From Paenibacillus_E sp052115445 (GTDB taxonomy: Bacteria; Bacillota; Bacilli; Paenibacillales; NBRC-103111), in contig NZ_JBFRGR010000001.1 in the NCBI RefSeq assembly GCF_052115445.1, positions 372,001 to 436,000 of the forward strand: a stretch of DNA of 64,000 nucleotides, read 5' to 3'. The notes under the pieces were generated by a model. That model saw nothing but the letters and a program-made list of their open reading frames with translations, did not search any database and was not told the origin of the DNA. Position 1 is the first letter of the stretch; each line of letters starts with the position of its first letter. A program made the translations under genes and the position numbers. Positions 49,598 through 58,579 of the stretch are shown piece after piece.

Positions 49598-51715
49598 ATG
49601 AAACAACACATTGAACGATTGTTATTGGTAATTCGGCCAAGACTACCACTTTTACTTCTTGCACTAATCCCTGTTCTGATCATGGAAATCTTGAGCCGTG
49701 GGAACTACACTGAAATGATGTCTTGGAGCTTCAAGCATTTTATAGAGCTTCTTTTCAACGAATGGATCGTAGTAAGTCTTCTATTGTTATTCGTTGCCAT
49801 CATAGGGCGAACTCGAATCGCGTATTGGGTGATCGCCGGTTTCCTCATTATTTTGGCCCTTATTAGTGGCGTAAAGCTCAAAATTCTAGGCGTGCCTTTG
49901 ACGCCATGGGATTTAGTCGTAGCTGGCGAAGCCTCGGATATGGTGAAATATTTATCTAACATTTTGACTTTTAATGTCTTATCTGTCATTCTCCTGTTCC
50001 TTGTTGGCAGTTATTTCATCCTCTACCGTACAACCATGTTTATTAAAAAAGCAGCCTTAAAAGAACGTGCAATTCTTGCTGGAATTGGTTTAGTTATGTT
50101 TCTAGCTGTTTATACGGATCTGCCTTTGCCTGTTCAGAAGTGGTTTGGCATCGAAGCCGCAGTTTGGAATCAGGTGCAGAACACCAAAACAAACGGATAT
50201 GCGCTTGCAACAGTACTGAATACCAAAGAAATGTTCTCAAATAGCCGAGAAGGTTATAATGATAAAGCCGTTGAAGCTATCGTGAATGCATCTCCGACGC
50301 CACCGATTAAAGCGGGAGATTCCTACACAAAACCAATTAAACCTAATGTTATTGTTATTTTAAGTGAAGCTTTCTGGGATCCAACCCTTATCCCCGGCGC
50401 GAAGTTCGACAAAGATCCGATTCCTTTCTTCCATAAACTACAGAAGACTGGAACGAGCGGAACGATGCTTTCACCTCAGTATGGCGGTGGAACAGCCAAT
50501 GTGGAATTCGAAGTTCTTACAGGCAACTCCATGCGCTTCTTACCACAAGGCTCCATTGCCTATAATCAATATATTTCAAATGAAGTCGATTCATTAGCGA
50601 GTATTTATGCACGTCAAGGTTATACTTCGACTGCGATTAGCCCCTTTTATAATTGGTACTTTAATAGTAATAAAATCTATCAAGATTTCGGCTTTTCCAA
50701 ATATATTCCGATTGAGTATTTCAAACCGACATACTCTGGGCCTTATATTGCGGATAGCGAAGTTGCTGCTAACATTATTCATGCAACTGAGCAAAGCGCA
50801 GGCTCTGATTTCGTGTTTGCGAACACAATGGAAAATCATTTTCATTTCTACCCTGGCAAATTCCCGAAAAATACGTTTAACGTAACAGGCAACTTCTCCG
50901 CTTCCTCGGTTGGTATGCTTGAAACGCTTGCTCAAGGTATTAATGGGTCGGACAATATGTTGAAGCAATTAGTGGAATACTACGAGAAAAAAGGCGAGCC
51001 TACGATTATTGCATTCTGGGGCGATCATCTGCCAGCGCTAGGTGATGATTACGCAACGTATATTGACACGAAGTATATTAGTGGTAAAGATGATCCTGAT
51101 TTCTTGAAAAAAATGTACAGTGTACCATTGGTCGTATGGAACAATTTCGATACAGAACGTAAAGACAATTTGAATATTAGCCCTTCCTTCTTAGGTCCAT
51201 ATTTAATCGAATTATCGAAGCAACAAGGCAATTATTATACAAATTTCTTAACGGAATTGGCTAAAAAGTATCCAGTCATCCCGCCTAAGGATCATTTTGC
51301 TGAAATGAATATTAAAGAAAGTGATTTGAAAGATTACGAAACTTTGCAATATGATATTCTCTTCGGAGATCGACACGCTTATAAGAACTATTTAACACCG
51401 ATCATCGATCCGAAGTACATGCTCGGTTTCGGTCCAATTAGCCTAGATAAAGTGGAAGCCGACTCACAAGATATATCAGGTCGCACGAATTTAACACTTA
51501 CTGTCTCCGGTAATAATCTTCCCCCACTGGGTTACGTAACTTTGAACGGGAAAGTGATTCCGACGACTTGGAAAGACGAGCATACGGTTACCGCATCAGT
51601 GGAAGGAACTTTACTTAAAACAGGACTTTGGGATATCCAAGTACAGGTTAAAGACTCCAAAGAAACGATTGTCGGCAAATCGAATTCGGTTTCCATCGAT
51701 ATTGGTGGACGTTAA
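49598..51715 (+). CDS. LTA-synthase-type membrane phosphotransferase, paralog 2
   Basis: The 705-residue product matches paralog 1 throughout: four or five N-terminal helices, PNVIVILSEAFWDPT, GGGTANVEFEVLTGNSMRF with the probable nucleophile threonine, AFWGDHLPAL with metal ligands, and a C-terminal beta-rich IPT/Ig-like domain (LTVSGNNLPPLGYVTLNGK). It probably transfers phosphoglycerol or a related group to an extracellular polymer. ATG 49598 follows AGGAGA. By eye about half the residues agree with paralog 1. Confidence 0.9.
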   Translation: MKQHIERLLLVIRPRLPLLLLALIPVLIMEILSRGNYTEMMSWSFKHFIELLFNEWIVVSLLLLFVAIIGRTRIAYWVIAGFLIILALISGVKLKILGVPLTPWDLVVAGEASDMVKYLSNILTFNVLSVILLFLVGSYFILYRTTMFIKKAALKERAILAGIGLVMFLAVYTDLPLPVQKWFGIEAAVWNQVQNTKTNGYALATVLNTKEMFSNSREGYNDKAVEAIVNASPTPPIKAGDSYTKPIKPNVIVILSEAFWDPTLIPGAKFDKDPIPFFHKLQKTGTSGTMLSPQYGGGTANVEFEVLTGNSMRFLPQGSIAYNQYISNEVDSLASIYARQGYTSTAISPFYNWYFNSNKIYQDFGFSKYIPIEYFKPTYSGPYIADSEVAANIIHATEQSAGSDFVFANTMENHFHFYPGKFPKNTFNVTGNFSASSVGMLETLAQGINGSDNMLKQLVEYYEKKGEPTIIAFWGDHLPALGDDYATYIDTKYISGKDDPDFLKKMYSVPLVVWNNFDTERKDNLNISPSFLGPYLIELSKQQGNYYTNFLTELAKKYPVIPPKDHFAEMNIKESDLKDYETLQYDILFGDRHAYKNYLTPIIDPKYMLGFGPISLDKVEADSQDISGRTNLTLTVSGNNLPPLGYVTLNGKVIPTTWKDEHTVTASVEGTLLKTGLWDIQVQVKDSKETIVGKSNSVSIDIGGR

Positions 51716-51727
51716 AAAAAATATTGC

Positions 51728-51767
51728 CAGTCCCTAATTCTCACTTTGAGAATTGGGGCTTTTTCTT
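51728..51767 (+). terminator. Terminator after paralog 2
   Basis: CCCTAATTCTCA / TGAGAATTGGGG with a CTT loop runs into TTTTTCTTTTT. Confidence 0.9.
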
Positions 51768-51792
51768 TTTAACATGCTGATGAAAATAAGTA

Positions 51793-51822
51793 AGAGCTCA
51801 TCCCGTTATAGGATGAGCTCTC
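51793..51822 (-). terminator. Terminator after the Gfo/Idh gene
   Basis: AGAGCTCATCC / GGATGAGCTCT forms a perfect stem followed on minus by TTACTTATTTTC, 17 bases past the dehydrogenase stop. Confidence 0.75.
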
Positions 51823-51838
51823 GTTACTAATCTATAAA

Positions 51839-52858
51839 TTAAAGATTAATGATTTTACCAGTCGCTTCGGATTCGAATGCTGCCAGAATCACTTTCAATG
51901 CTTGGTAACCCTCTTCGCCAGAAATGCGAGGCGGTTTGTTATCTAGAATGCTAGTAACGAACTCGCTGATAACTCCGCTAGATGTTTGTTTCTCATTCGT
52001 TGCTACTTGACCTACCTTGTAACGCTCAACTGTACCATTACGAAGCTCAACGATTACTTGATCGTTAGGGTCTGTATCAATTTTGATAACACCATTCTCA
52101 CACCATAGAACGGTGGAGTTGTCTTGACCTTTGTAATAAGTCCAGCTTGCTACTAGGGAACCTGTAGCTCCACTTTTCATACGAAGCAAGCAAGTCGCAT
52201 TATCATCAACGTCTGTACCCTCTTTGTGAAGTGTACCAACGAATGCTGCTACCTGAGCAACTTCATCATCAAGCAACCAGCGGATAAGATCTGACTTGTG
52301 TACGCCTAGATCGCCCATAGCGCCCATAATGGCTTCTTCCTTACGGAAGAACCAGCTCTCACGACCATCAATGCTCCAGCCCTCAGGACCTGGGTGACCG
52401 AACGATGTACGGAATGTAAGAACTTTCCCAAGCTTACCTGACTCCAAGATTTCTTTCGCTTTCACATGTGGAGGCATTAGACGTTGGTTGTGACCAACCA
52501 TCAAGAATACGCCATTTTTCTTAGCAGCTTCAATCATCGCTTCGGATTCAGCAGCTGTAGTGGCCATTGGCTTTTCAACTAGCACATGCGCGCCAGCATT
52601 AGCCGCGGCAATGGAGATTTCAGCATGAAGGTAGTTTGGTGTACAAACGCTAACAGCATCAACTTTCTCAGCTTTTAACATGTCAACATAGTTGCTATAA
52701 GCTTTACCGCCATGCAATTCAACGTAGTGCTGAGCTCTTTCAATGATCGGATCAACGAATGCAACTAGCTCAACATTTGAATTGTTTGCGTATTCTGGAA
52801 TATGTCTATGTTTGGAAATGGAACCACAGCCAATGACGGCTACTTTAATTTTACTCAT
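51839..52858 (-). CDS. Gfo/Idh/MocA-family sugar dehydrogenase
   Basis: These NAD(P)-dependent enzymes oxidise sugars or inositols. The 339-residue product has the Rossmann start VAVIGCGSISKHRHIPEY, the catalytic-lysine motif VEKPMATTAAE (about 95-105) and a C-terminal alpha/beta substrate domain (GDLGVHKSDLIRWLL). Substrate is unknown. It is downstream of the isomerase gene, 32 bases away, in what is probably one operon. Confidence 0.92.
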   Translation of the reverse strand: MSKIKVAVIGCGSISKHRHIPEYANNSNVELVAFVDPIIERAQHYVELHGGKAYSNYVDMLKAEKVDAVSVCTPNYLHAEISIAAANAGAHVLVEKPMATTAAESEAMIEAAKKNGVFLMVGHNQRLMPPHVKAKEILESGKLGKVLTFRTSFGHPGPEGWSIDGRESWFFRKEEAIMGAMGDLGVHKSDLIRWLLDDEVAQVAAFVGTLHKEGTDVDDNATCLLRMKSGATGSLVASWTYYKGQDNSTVLWCENGVIKIDTDPNDQVIVELRNGTVERYKVGQVATNEKQTSSGVISEFVTSILDNKPPRISGEEGYQALKVILAAFESEATGKIINL

Positions 52859-52890
52859 GTGATAAATGCTCCTTCAATTATAAGAATAAA

Positions 52891-53661
52891 TTAGTTATGA
52901 ACGTTTAAATAATGCTCTTTAACCCAGTTGAAGCTGTTTTCAATACTAGTTAAAGGTGCTTTCTGGCAGTTATCTTGTTCTACGACAAGCCACTCTACAC
53001 CAGCTTGCTCGGCAGCAACGATAACTTTATCTAAAGGAACATCGCCTAAACCTAGCTCCAAAGTAACTAGTTTACCATCAGCATCTTTCGTGAAATCTTT
53101 GAAATGCACTAATGGAAGACGTCCTGCATATTTGGCAATGTATGCCAGTGGGTCTTGACCTGCGAATTGTACCCAACATACGTCCATTTCAACTTTAATA
53201 GCATCGTTATTTGCATACATTGCATCGAAAACGAACTCATCTTCCACTTTGTAATGGAATTCGAAGTCATGGTTGTGATAAAGGAATTGCAAGCCTTGTT
53301 TTTGCGTCTCAACCGCAAGTGCCTGGCACTCAGCAATTAGAGATTTCCATTGTTCAACGTTTTCACGCTCTTCTGCACCAACATAAGGGCAAATGGCATA
53401 TGTAGCACCGATTGTTTTCAAATAATCGATCTCGCCTTGAAAATTATCTCGGAATCTTTGCAAGCTGATATGGCTTCCGAAACATTTCAATCCAAGTTCA
53501 TCTAGCAAACCTTTAAGCTTATCTGCAGGCATGTCATAATAGCCAGCAAACTCAACACCCTCATATCCTAGCTTCGCAACATGGCGAAGTGTACCTTCCA
53601 TATCACGAGCCATATCATCTCTCAATGTGTACAATTGAAGTCCAATTCCTAAACGTCCCAT
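52891..53661 (-). CDS. Sugar phosphate isomerase/epimerase (TIM barrel)
   Basis: The 256-residue product belongs to the AP-endonuclease-2/xylose-isomerase-like superfamily: LGIGLQLYTLRDDMARD, GYEGVEFAGYY, HNHDFEF and VEMDVCWVQFAGQDP carry typical metal-ligand positions. Such enzymes often pair with Gfo/Idh dehydrogenases, as here, in sugar or inositol catabolism. It is divergent from an AraC-type regulator that probably controls the pair. Confidence 0.9.
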   Translation of the reverse strand: MGRLGIGLQLYTLRDDMARDMEGTLRHVAKLGYEGVEFAGYYDMPADKLKGLLDELGLKCFGSHISLQRFRDNFQGEIDYLKTIGATYAICPYVGAEERENVEQWKSLIAECQALAVETQKQGLQFLYHNHDFEFHYKVEDEFVFDAMYANNDAIKVEMDVCWVQFAGQDPLAYIAKYAGRLPLVHFKDFTKDADGKLVTLELGLGDVPLDKVIVAAEQAGVEWLVVEQDNCQKAPLTSIENSFNWVKEHYLNVHN

Positions 53662-53792
53662 TTGTTCTCCTCTTTTCTCATAGTGAAATCATTAATAGTA
53701 ATCTTGGCATAAGTATAATCGAGATTAGCCTATTATGACCATTCACGATATAATTAAAACATCTCTTATTTGGCTACGAAAGGCGAAATGAC

Positions 53793-54587
53793 ATGGAAGC
53801 TGAACTATTAACTTGTGGGTATTCTTTTCATATGGACCCGTTTTATAATAATAACAAATCAGGGCTACTTTATTATCTTTTTCGATTACAGACAGAAGGC
53901 AGTTGTGAAGCCCTTGTTGATGGTCGTATGATCCCGATTGAAGCAGGCCATCTGCTTTTGTTTAAGCCCGGCGATCCTTACGAGTTGCGAATCGAAAAAG
54001 CGAAGACGCAGCCTGATCAGAAAATCGCCAGCGGTGATTACTACTTATTTTGCAAAGGTGATTGGATTGATGCATGGTGGAAACGCAACAACAAACCTAC
54101 TTGCATGCGCATCGACCTCGACCCCAGATTGATCTCACTATGGCGGCAATTAAGCCTAGAGAAACGCAGAATGGAAGAAGAGAATCCCGAGCTAAGCGGT
54201 TATTTGCTCCAAGCACTGTGCCTTTATCTTGAACGCGCTGCGACAGAAACAGTGCAGGGTCGCCCTTTCACCGGCACTCGCATGAAACGATTCATTGAGG
54301 CACATGCTACTGCCGCGTTCAAAATTGAAGATGTTGCAGATCATGTAGGACTTAGCATTTCCCGAGCTGTCCATTTGTTCAAAGAATATTTTGGTAAAAC
54401 AATGATCCAATATGCCACAGAAGTACGTCTATCCAGCGCGGTTGAGCGTATGCATGATAGCTCCATGTCCTTAGAACAAATCGCTCTTAGCTGTGGATTT
54501 GGCTCTTACCCTTACTTTCATCGTGCATTTAAACAACGTTTCGGTACCTCACCCAAAGCCTATCGACAAAACATGCAGTACACTTAA
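53793..54587 (+). CDS. AraC-family regulator
   Basis: The 264-residue product has an N-terminal cupin-like sugar-sensing domain (about 20-110, with IEAGHLLLFKPGDPYEL) and a C-terminal double helix-turn-helix (FKIEDVADHVGLSISRAVHLFKE and MSLEQIALSCGFGSYPYFHRAFKQRFGTSPKAYR). It is divergent from the isomerase/dehydrogenase pair, the usual place for its regulator. ATG 53793 follows AAAGG. Confidence 0.93.
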   Translation: MEAELLTCGYSFHMDPFYNNNKSGLLYYLFRLQTEGSCEALVDGRMIPIEAGHLLLFKPGDPYELRIEKAKTQPDQKIASGDYYLFCKGDWIDAWWKRNNKPTCMRIDLDPRLISLWRQLSLEKRRMEEENPELSGYLLQALCLYLERAATETVQGRPFTGTRMKRFIEAHATAAFKIEDVADHVGLSISRAVHLFKEYFGKTMIQYATEVRLSSAVERMHDSSMSLEQIALSCGFGSYPYFHRAFKQRFGTSPKAYRQNMQYT

Positions 54588-54792
54588 ACCTATTCATTTA
54601 AAATAAATTCACACAATATTCAATTTTCCTAACCAATATATGAAACAATTTTAGCTCCTAAATCGTATTATCTATATACGAAAATACATAGCAATCTCTT
54701 ATTTGTCTTAAAATTGTAAAACTATTTTAAGGTTCTATTAATAATAATCCGATATGCTAGTACTATATCCAATTCTTAGGATGGTGGAACTC

Positions 54793-55020
54793 ATGAAAAT
54801 GTTTATAACGATTCATAACAAACCTGTACCCGTATACTCCGATGAGAAAAATAAAAAGAAGTTCAATTTACTGAAGTCAGCACTTGAGGCCAAGGTTACC
54901 AAAGGTAGAGCAACACTCAAGAAATGTCTGGATTCAATCATTAGCATCGAAATTGTCGGGTGCGAAGCAATTCTTCATTCCCTGAATGAACGAGATTCGT
55001 TAGCTTTATCACTTTACTAA
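54793..55020 (+). CDS. Small protein of unknown function (75 aa)
   Basis: I do not recognise this product. It begins MKMFITIHNKPVPVYSDEKNK, is Lys-rich in the middle, and ends in a short hydrophobic segment (SIISIEIVGCEAIL). It looks soluble and probably alpha/beta. ATG 54793 follows GGTGG; an earlier ATG (54754) has no ribosome site. It is a single-gene unit ended by a strong terminator. About 200 bases between it and the AraC gene hold only AT-rich DNA. Confidence 0.55.
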   Translation: MKMFITIHNKPVPVYSDEKNKKKFNLLKSALEAKVTKGRATLKKCLDSIISIEIVGCEAILHSLNERDSLALSLY

Positions 55021-55060
55021 AAAAAGCCTGAAATCCATCCGTGGATTTCAGGCTTTTTTA
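55018..55060. terminator. Bidirectional terminator
   Basis: AAAAAAGCCTGAAATCCA / TGGATTTCAGGCTTTTTT is symmetric and ends in T-runs on both strands, serving the 75-residue gene (+) and the DinB-like gene (-). Confidence 0.95.
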
Positions 55061-55061
55061 C

Positions 55062-55574
55062 TTATAAGTACTTCTGCTCTACGATGTTAAGATGATGCTG
55101 GGCATGTCCTGCGATCACGAAGGCAATCGCGCGGGCAGAAATGGCGAATGTATTCGCTGTCCCAACGCGTGTCCATGCTGTTTCAGTAATTGTAGGCAAT
55201 AAGGCCAACGTAGCTTGTCTCTCCGCTTGGAAATCTTTCACCAAATCCGTTAAGGCCATATCGTCGAAAGTTGTATTGGCAATAAAAACATCTTGATCAA
55301 AGCCAGGTAAATCCATCGTGTCTCCGCGAGCAATGCGCAGTAATCGATAGCTCATAATGCGCTCTGTATCCGTGATATGAGCCAGCACTTCCTTCAAACT
55401 CCACTTCCCTGGTGCGTAGCGAGATAAAGCCTGCTCCTCTGTTAACTGTGAAAATAGAGATACGAGTGCCTTTTCTTGACTGTTCAAAATGGAACCATAG
55501 TCCCCTTCGGGCACCAACCCGATATAACCCGTATAGTAGGATGAATATTCGTCATGACTTGGTCGTTGCAGCAT
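55062..55574 (-). CDS. DinB-like four-helix protein
   Basis: DinB/YfiT-type proteins bind a divalent metal with three histidines and often act in thiol (bacillithiol) transfer. The 170-residue product has the expected ligands in KEVLAHITDTERIMSYR and IAGHAQHHLNIV. ATG 55574 follows GGGAG at 11 bases; GTG 55595 is possible. The substrate is unknown. Confidence 0.88.
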   Translation of the reverse strand: MLQRPSHDEYSSYYTGYIGLVPEGDYGSILNSQEKALVSLFSQLTEEQALSRYAPGKWSLKEVLAHITDTERIMSYRLLRIARGDTMDLPGFDQDVFIANTTFDDMALTDLVKDFQAERQATLALLPTITETAWTRVGTANTFAISARAIAFVIAGHAQHHLNIVEQKYL

Positions 55575-55888
55575 GTTAGAAATGTCTCCCTTCACTTATA
55601 TGATGGTTTGAATCTTTCTATCATATCGCAAAATTCCCGAAAAATGAATCTTCTTCAAGTGTAAGTTCAGCCGAATCATTTTCATACCAGTCCAGTGAAC
55701 TACAACATCGCCTCATCTATTTCACAGAAACAATTTTCTGTGATATCTACAAGATTATTATTTATGTCTCGCGGCTGAACTACAGCCTGTTTAATTTCTT
55801 CACGTTCCCCAAATTTAATAATAGTTGTTGCAAATACGACAGAAGATTATTTTTGCTGAGTTAATCTCTGAGCAAACACGCGATATGC
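55575..55888. other. Intergenic region with an inverted-repeat element
   Basis: No gene is seen. The region contains the dispersed motif (copy 4) inside a larger inverted-repeat frame (see 55661-55786), and otherwise AT-rich sequence. Confidence 0.7.
55661..55786 (+). repeat. About 120-bp inverted-repeat element with dispersed motif, copy 4
   Basis: GTTCAGCCG (55665-55673) and CGGCTGAAC (55772-55780) form imperfect termini of about 13 bases (TGTA-GTTCAGCCG type). Inside, 55717-55759 carries a 44-base block with the motif TTCTGTGATATCTACAAG at 55736-55753. CACAGAAA / TTTTCTGTG can fold as a hairpin just before the ATATCTACAAG tail. The block recurs at 62113-62157. Confidence 0.6.
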
Positions 55889-55925
55889 GAAAACCCCCAT
55901 TTTCCCAAAAAGGGAAATGGGGGTT
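55889..55925 (-). terminator. Terminator after the alpha-galactosidase gene
   Basis: On minus AACCCCCATTTCCC / GGGAAAATGGGGGTT with a short loop is followed by TTCG; the T-run is short but the stem is strong. Confidence 0.75.
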
Positions 55926-55942
55926 ACTCACTGTCTTATAAA

Positions 55943-58138
55943 TTACTGCTGCTTAGCATTCAGCAGCCAGATTTTGCTTTGGAAGTCGGTATGCAATCCG
56001 ACGACAGGAATACCGGCGTATAGCAAATGGTCGCCGGGGAAGAGCCCTTCTGAGCCTTCGATTTGATAATCGAAGTCAGGGTTGAGTCCTTTTAAGCGTA
56101 ACGTCTTCAACGGCGCATATGGTTCAGCAAGCACGCGGATGAACACAACCATGGCTTGTGTCTTGTCCTCGGAGACAATCATCCACGCGGTGTCGTTCCC
56201 CTCGAACGGGCTCAACAGGCGATACATATCGCCAAATTGAACAAGCGGTCGAAGTTGTTTGTAGTCGGCAACCTGACGTTTGACGAGCTCCTTCTCTTCT
56301 TCCGTGAACTTCGTTAGATCAAGCTCATAGCCGAAGTTACCTGACATGGCTACATGGCCGCGGGTTTCCAAGGACGACATGCGATGTACTTGATGATTAG
56401 GAACAGCAGAGACATGCGATCCCATGGAACTAACAGGGTACACGATACTCGTGCCATATTGGATTTTCAAACGGCATACGGCATCCGTATTATCGCTCGT
56501 CCACGTTTGCGGCATGTAATACAGAATACCTGGATCGAAACGCCCACCGCCGCCGGAGCAGCTTTCAAACAAGATATGCGGGTATTCGGTAGTAATGGCT
56601 TCCATCACGCGATACAAGCCAAGCATATAGCGATGCGCTGTCTCTCTTTGGCGTTCAGGCGGCAAGGCCGCGGAGCCAATTTCGGTCATATTCCGATTCA
56701 TATCCCATTTGACATACGTGATCGGAGCACTGCTTAGGATTTTTCGCAGCATAGACATCACGCCTTCACAAACCTCTTCGCGTGAAAAATCAAGAATCAG
56801 CTGCCCACGTCCTTCCGTGCGGCGACGATCTGGTACATGCAGGCACCAATCTGGATGTTTGCGATACAAATCACTCTCTGGCGATACCATTTCAGGCTCA
56901 AACCATAAACCGAATTCCAATCCAAGCTTGTTCACTCGCTCTACCAAATCTTCAAGTCCATTTGGAAGCTTCGCCTTATCGACAACCCAGTCCCCAAGTG
57001 AAGTCGTGTCATCATTTCGTTTTCCAAACCAACCATCATCCAATACGAAAAGCTCTATACCAAGCTCTTTTCCGGCACGAGCAATACTCTCAATTTTATC
57101 AGCATTAAAATCGAAATACGTCGCTTCCCAGTTGTTAACGAGGACAGGTCGTACACGATCACGGAACTCACCACGGCACAGTCGCGAACGGTAAAGGCGG
57201 TGGTAGGATCTGGACATTTCACCAATCCCCTGACCGGAGTATACCATAACAGCCTCAGGCGTTTGGAACTGTTGTCCTGGCTCCAGCAGCCAGCTGAAAT
57301 CAAACGGATTAATCCCAATGGATACACGTGCTGTTGCAAAAGGATCGACTTCCGCATGCGCTGCGAAATTCCCGCTGTATACTAGGTTAAAACCATACAC
57401 ATCACCGTAGTCTTCATTGGCATCTTTGGCAAGTAATGCGACAAACGGATTATGTGAGTGACTGCTAGATCCACGACGGCTTTCAACGGTTAATTTGCCT
57501 GGAGCCAAGGCTCTTCTTTCAATATGACGTTCACGCGCCCAACTCCCTGAAAGCTGCAACAGATCCCAATCAGCATGGGAAAAGTCTACGCTCATACTTA
57601 ATGCTCGCAAAAGCTTAAGATCAGCAGTTCCTTCATTAATGAAACGAACAGAACGCGTGATAGCAGCATGATTGGCGAAAATCGTATAGGACAGAATTGC
57701 TCGCAAGCCAGCAACTTTGTCAACAAGCTCTATTTCTAGCGTTTCAGCTTCATGATCCGCTTCTACATACGTAGATGGTAAGCCATCCAGTACCGGTTTC
57801 CCTTGCACGATACGATGCTTGTCATAGACAAGCTCAGTAATCGTCGAGCCATTAGGTTGCGCAACTTGATACGCAGGCTCACGGAAATCGCTTGTCCCAT
57901 AAGCAGGGTATTCCTGCGGGAGTGTATCAAAAGAGATCGTTTTATTACCCTTAACCGGATTCGGGCTAAAAGAAGCTCGTTCCTTATATTGAATCACCGT
58001 GCCGAGTTGACCAGATCGTATAGAGCGGCCCCAGTACACGTGGGCTGGATAGGAACCATTAATAAGTTGAATCACATAGCTCATCTGATTATTTTGCAAA
58101 TGGAATATACCTTGTACAGGTTCAAAAGAAATCGACAT
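55943..58138 (-). CDS. Alpha-galactosidase, glycoside hydrolase family 36
   Basis: The enzyme releases alpha-1,6-linked galactose from raffinose-type sugars and galactomannan. The 731-residue product has the large N-terminal beta-sandwich, the catalytic barrel start LVNNWEATYFDFN and FVLDDGWFGKR, the nucleophile aspartate in YVKWDMNRN and the acid/base in WTSDNTDAV after ESCSGGGGRFD. Length fits tetrameric GH36 enzymes. No signal peptide, so it is intracellular. No sugar transporter is adjacent. Confidence 0.96.
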   Translation of the reverse strand: MSISFEPVQGIFHLQNNQMSYVIQLINGSYPAHVYWGRSIRSGQLGTVIQYKERASFSPNPVKGNKTISFDTLPQEYPAYGTSDFREPAYQVAQPNGSTITELVYDKHRIVQGKPVLDGLPSTYVEADHEAETLEIELVDKVAGLRAILSYTIFANHAAITRSVRFINEGTADLKLLRALSMSVDFSHADWDLLQLSGSWARERHIERRALAPGKLTVESRRGSSSHSHNPFVALLAKDANEDYGDVYGFNLVYSGNFAAHAEVDPFATARVSIGINPFDFSWLLEPGQQFQTPEAVMVYSGQGIGEMSRSYHRLYRSRLCRGEFRDRVRPVLVNNWEATYFDFNADKIESIARAGKELGIELFVLDDGWFGKRNDDTTSLGDWVVDKAKLPNGLEDLVERVNKLGLEFGLWFEPEMVSPESDLYRKHPDWCLHVPDRRRTEGRGQLILDFSREEVCEGVMSMLRKILSSAPITYVKWDMNRNMTEIGSAALPPERQRETAHRYMLGLYRVMEAITTEYPHILFESCSGGGGRFDPGILYYMPQTWTSDNTDAVCRLKIQYGTSIVYPVSSMGSHVSAVPNHQVHRMSSLETRGHVAMSGNFGYELDLTKFTEEEKELVKRQVADYKQLRPLVQFGDMYRLLSPFEGNDTAWMIVSEDKTQAMVVFIRVLAEPYAPLKTLRLKGLNPDFDYQIEGSEGLFPGDHLLYAGIPVVGLHTDFQSKIWLLNAKQQ

Positions 58139-58231
58139 TATAAATCCCTCCTATTCTCTATTATCGTGTCCTGAAAGAAACAAAACTATGGAGAAACTAC
58201 ACCTACATATGGAGGAATGTCGTTTTTTCGC

Positions 58232-58273
58232 AAAAAAATAGAACCAAGACCTCCAATCGGTCTCAGCTCTATT
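58232..58273 (-). terminator. Terminator after the fixX-like gene
   Basis: On minus, ATAGAGCTGAGACC / GGTCTTGGTTCTAT (with G-T pairs and bulges) is followed by TTTTTTTG, ending the etfBA-fixCX operon. Confidence 0.8.
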
Positions 58274-58291
58274 TTCATCAACATGTCTCAA

Positions 58292-58579
58292 TTAGCCGTA
58301 CTTATACGTCATTCCATGGCCACCCTTAGGATACACCCAATCGATGTTATAAGAAGGACACGCAATGCGACACGTACCACATTCAATACAATTCTCAAAT
58401 GCGACAGTCGTGATCTTTAGCTTTTTTTCCCACTCATACACATCGGAAGGACAAAAATAATTACAATCCTTTGTTACACAATTCAAGCAGGTTTGTTTAT
58501 CTTTAATGACAAGGTGGGATTTATCATCGCATTTGTAACGAATGGTGAACAGTTTATCTGAAATATCACTTTGGCTCAT
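58292..58579 (-). CDS. fixX: FixX-like ferredoxin
   Basis: FixX is the iron-sulfur partner of the FixC dehydrogenase. The 95-residue product has cysteines in TCLNCVTKDCNYFCP and a canonical 4Fe-4S motif CIECGTCRIACP. ATG 58579 overlaps the fixC stop (ATGA, 58576-58579), so translation is coupled. It is the last gene of the operon. Confidence 0.92.
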   Translation of the reverse strand: MSQSDISDKLFTIRYKCDDKSHLVIKDKQTCLNCVTKDCNYFCPSDVYEWEKKLKITTVAFENCIECGTCRIACPSYNIDWVYPKGGHGMTYKYG

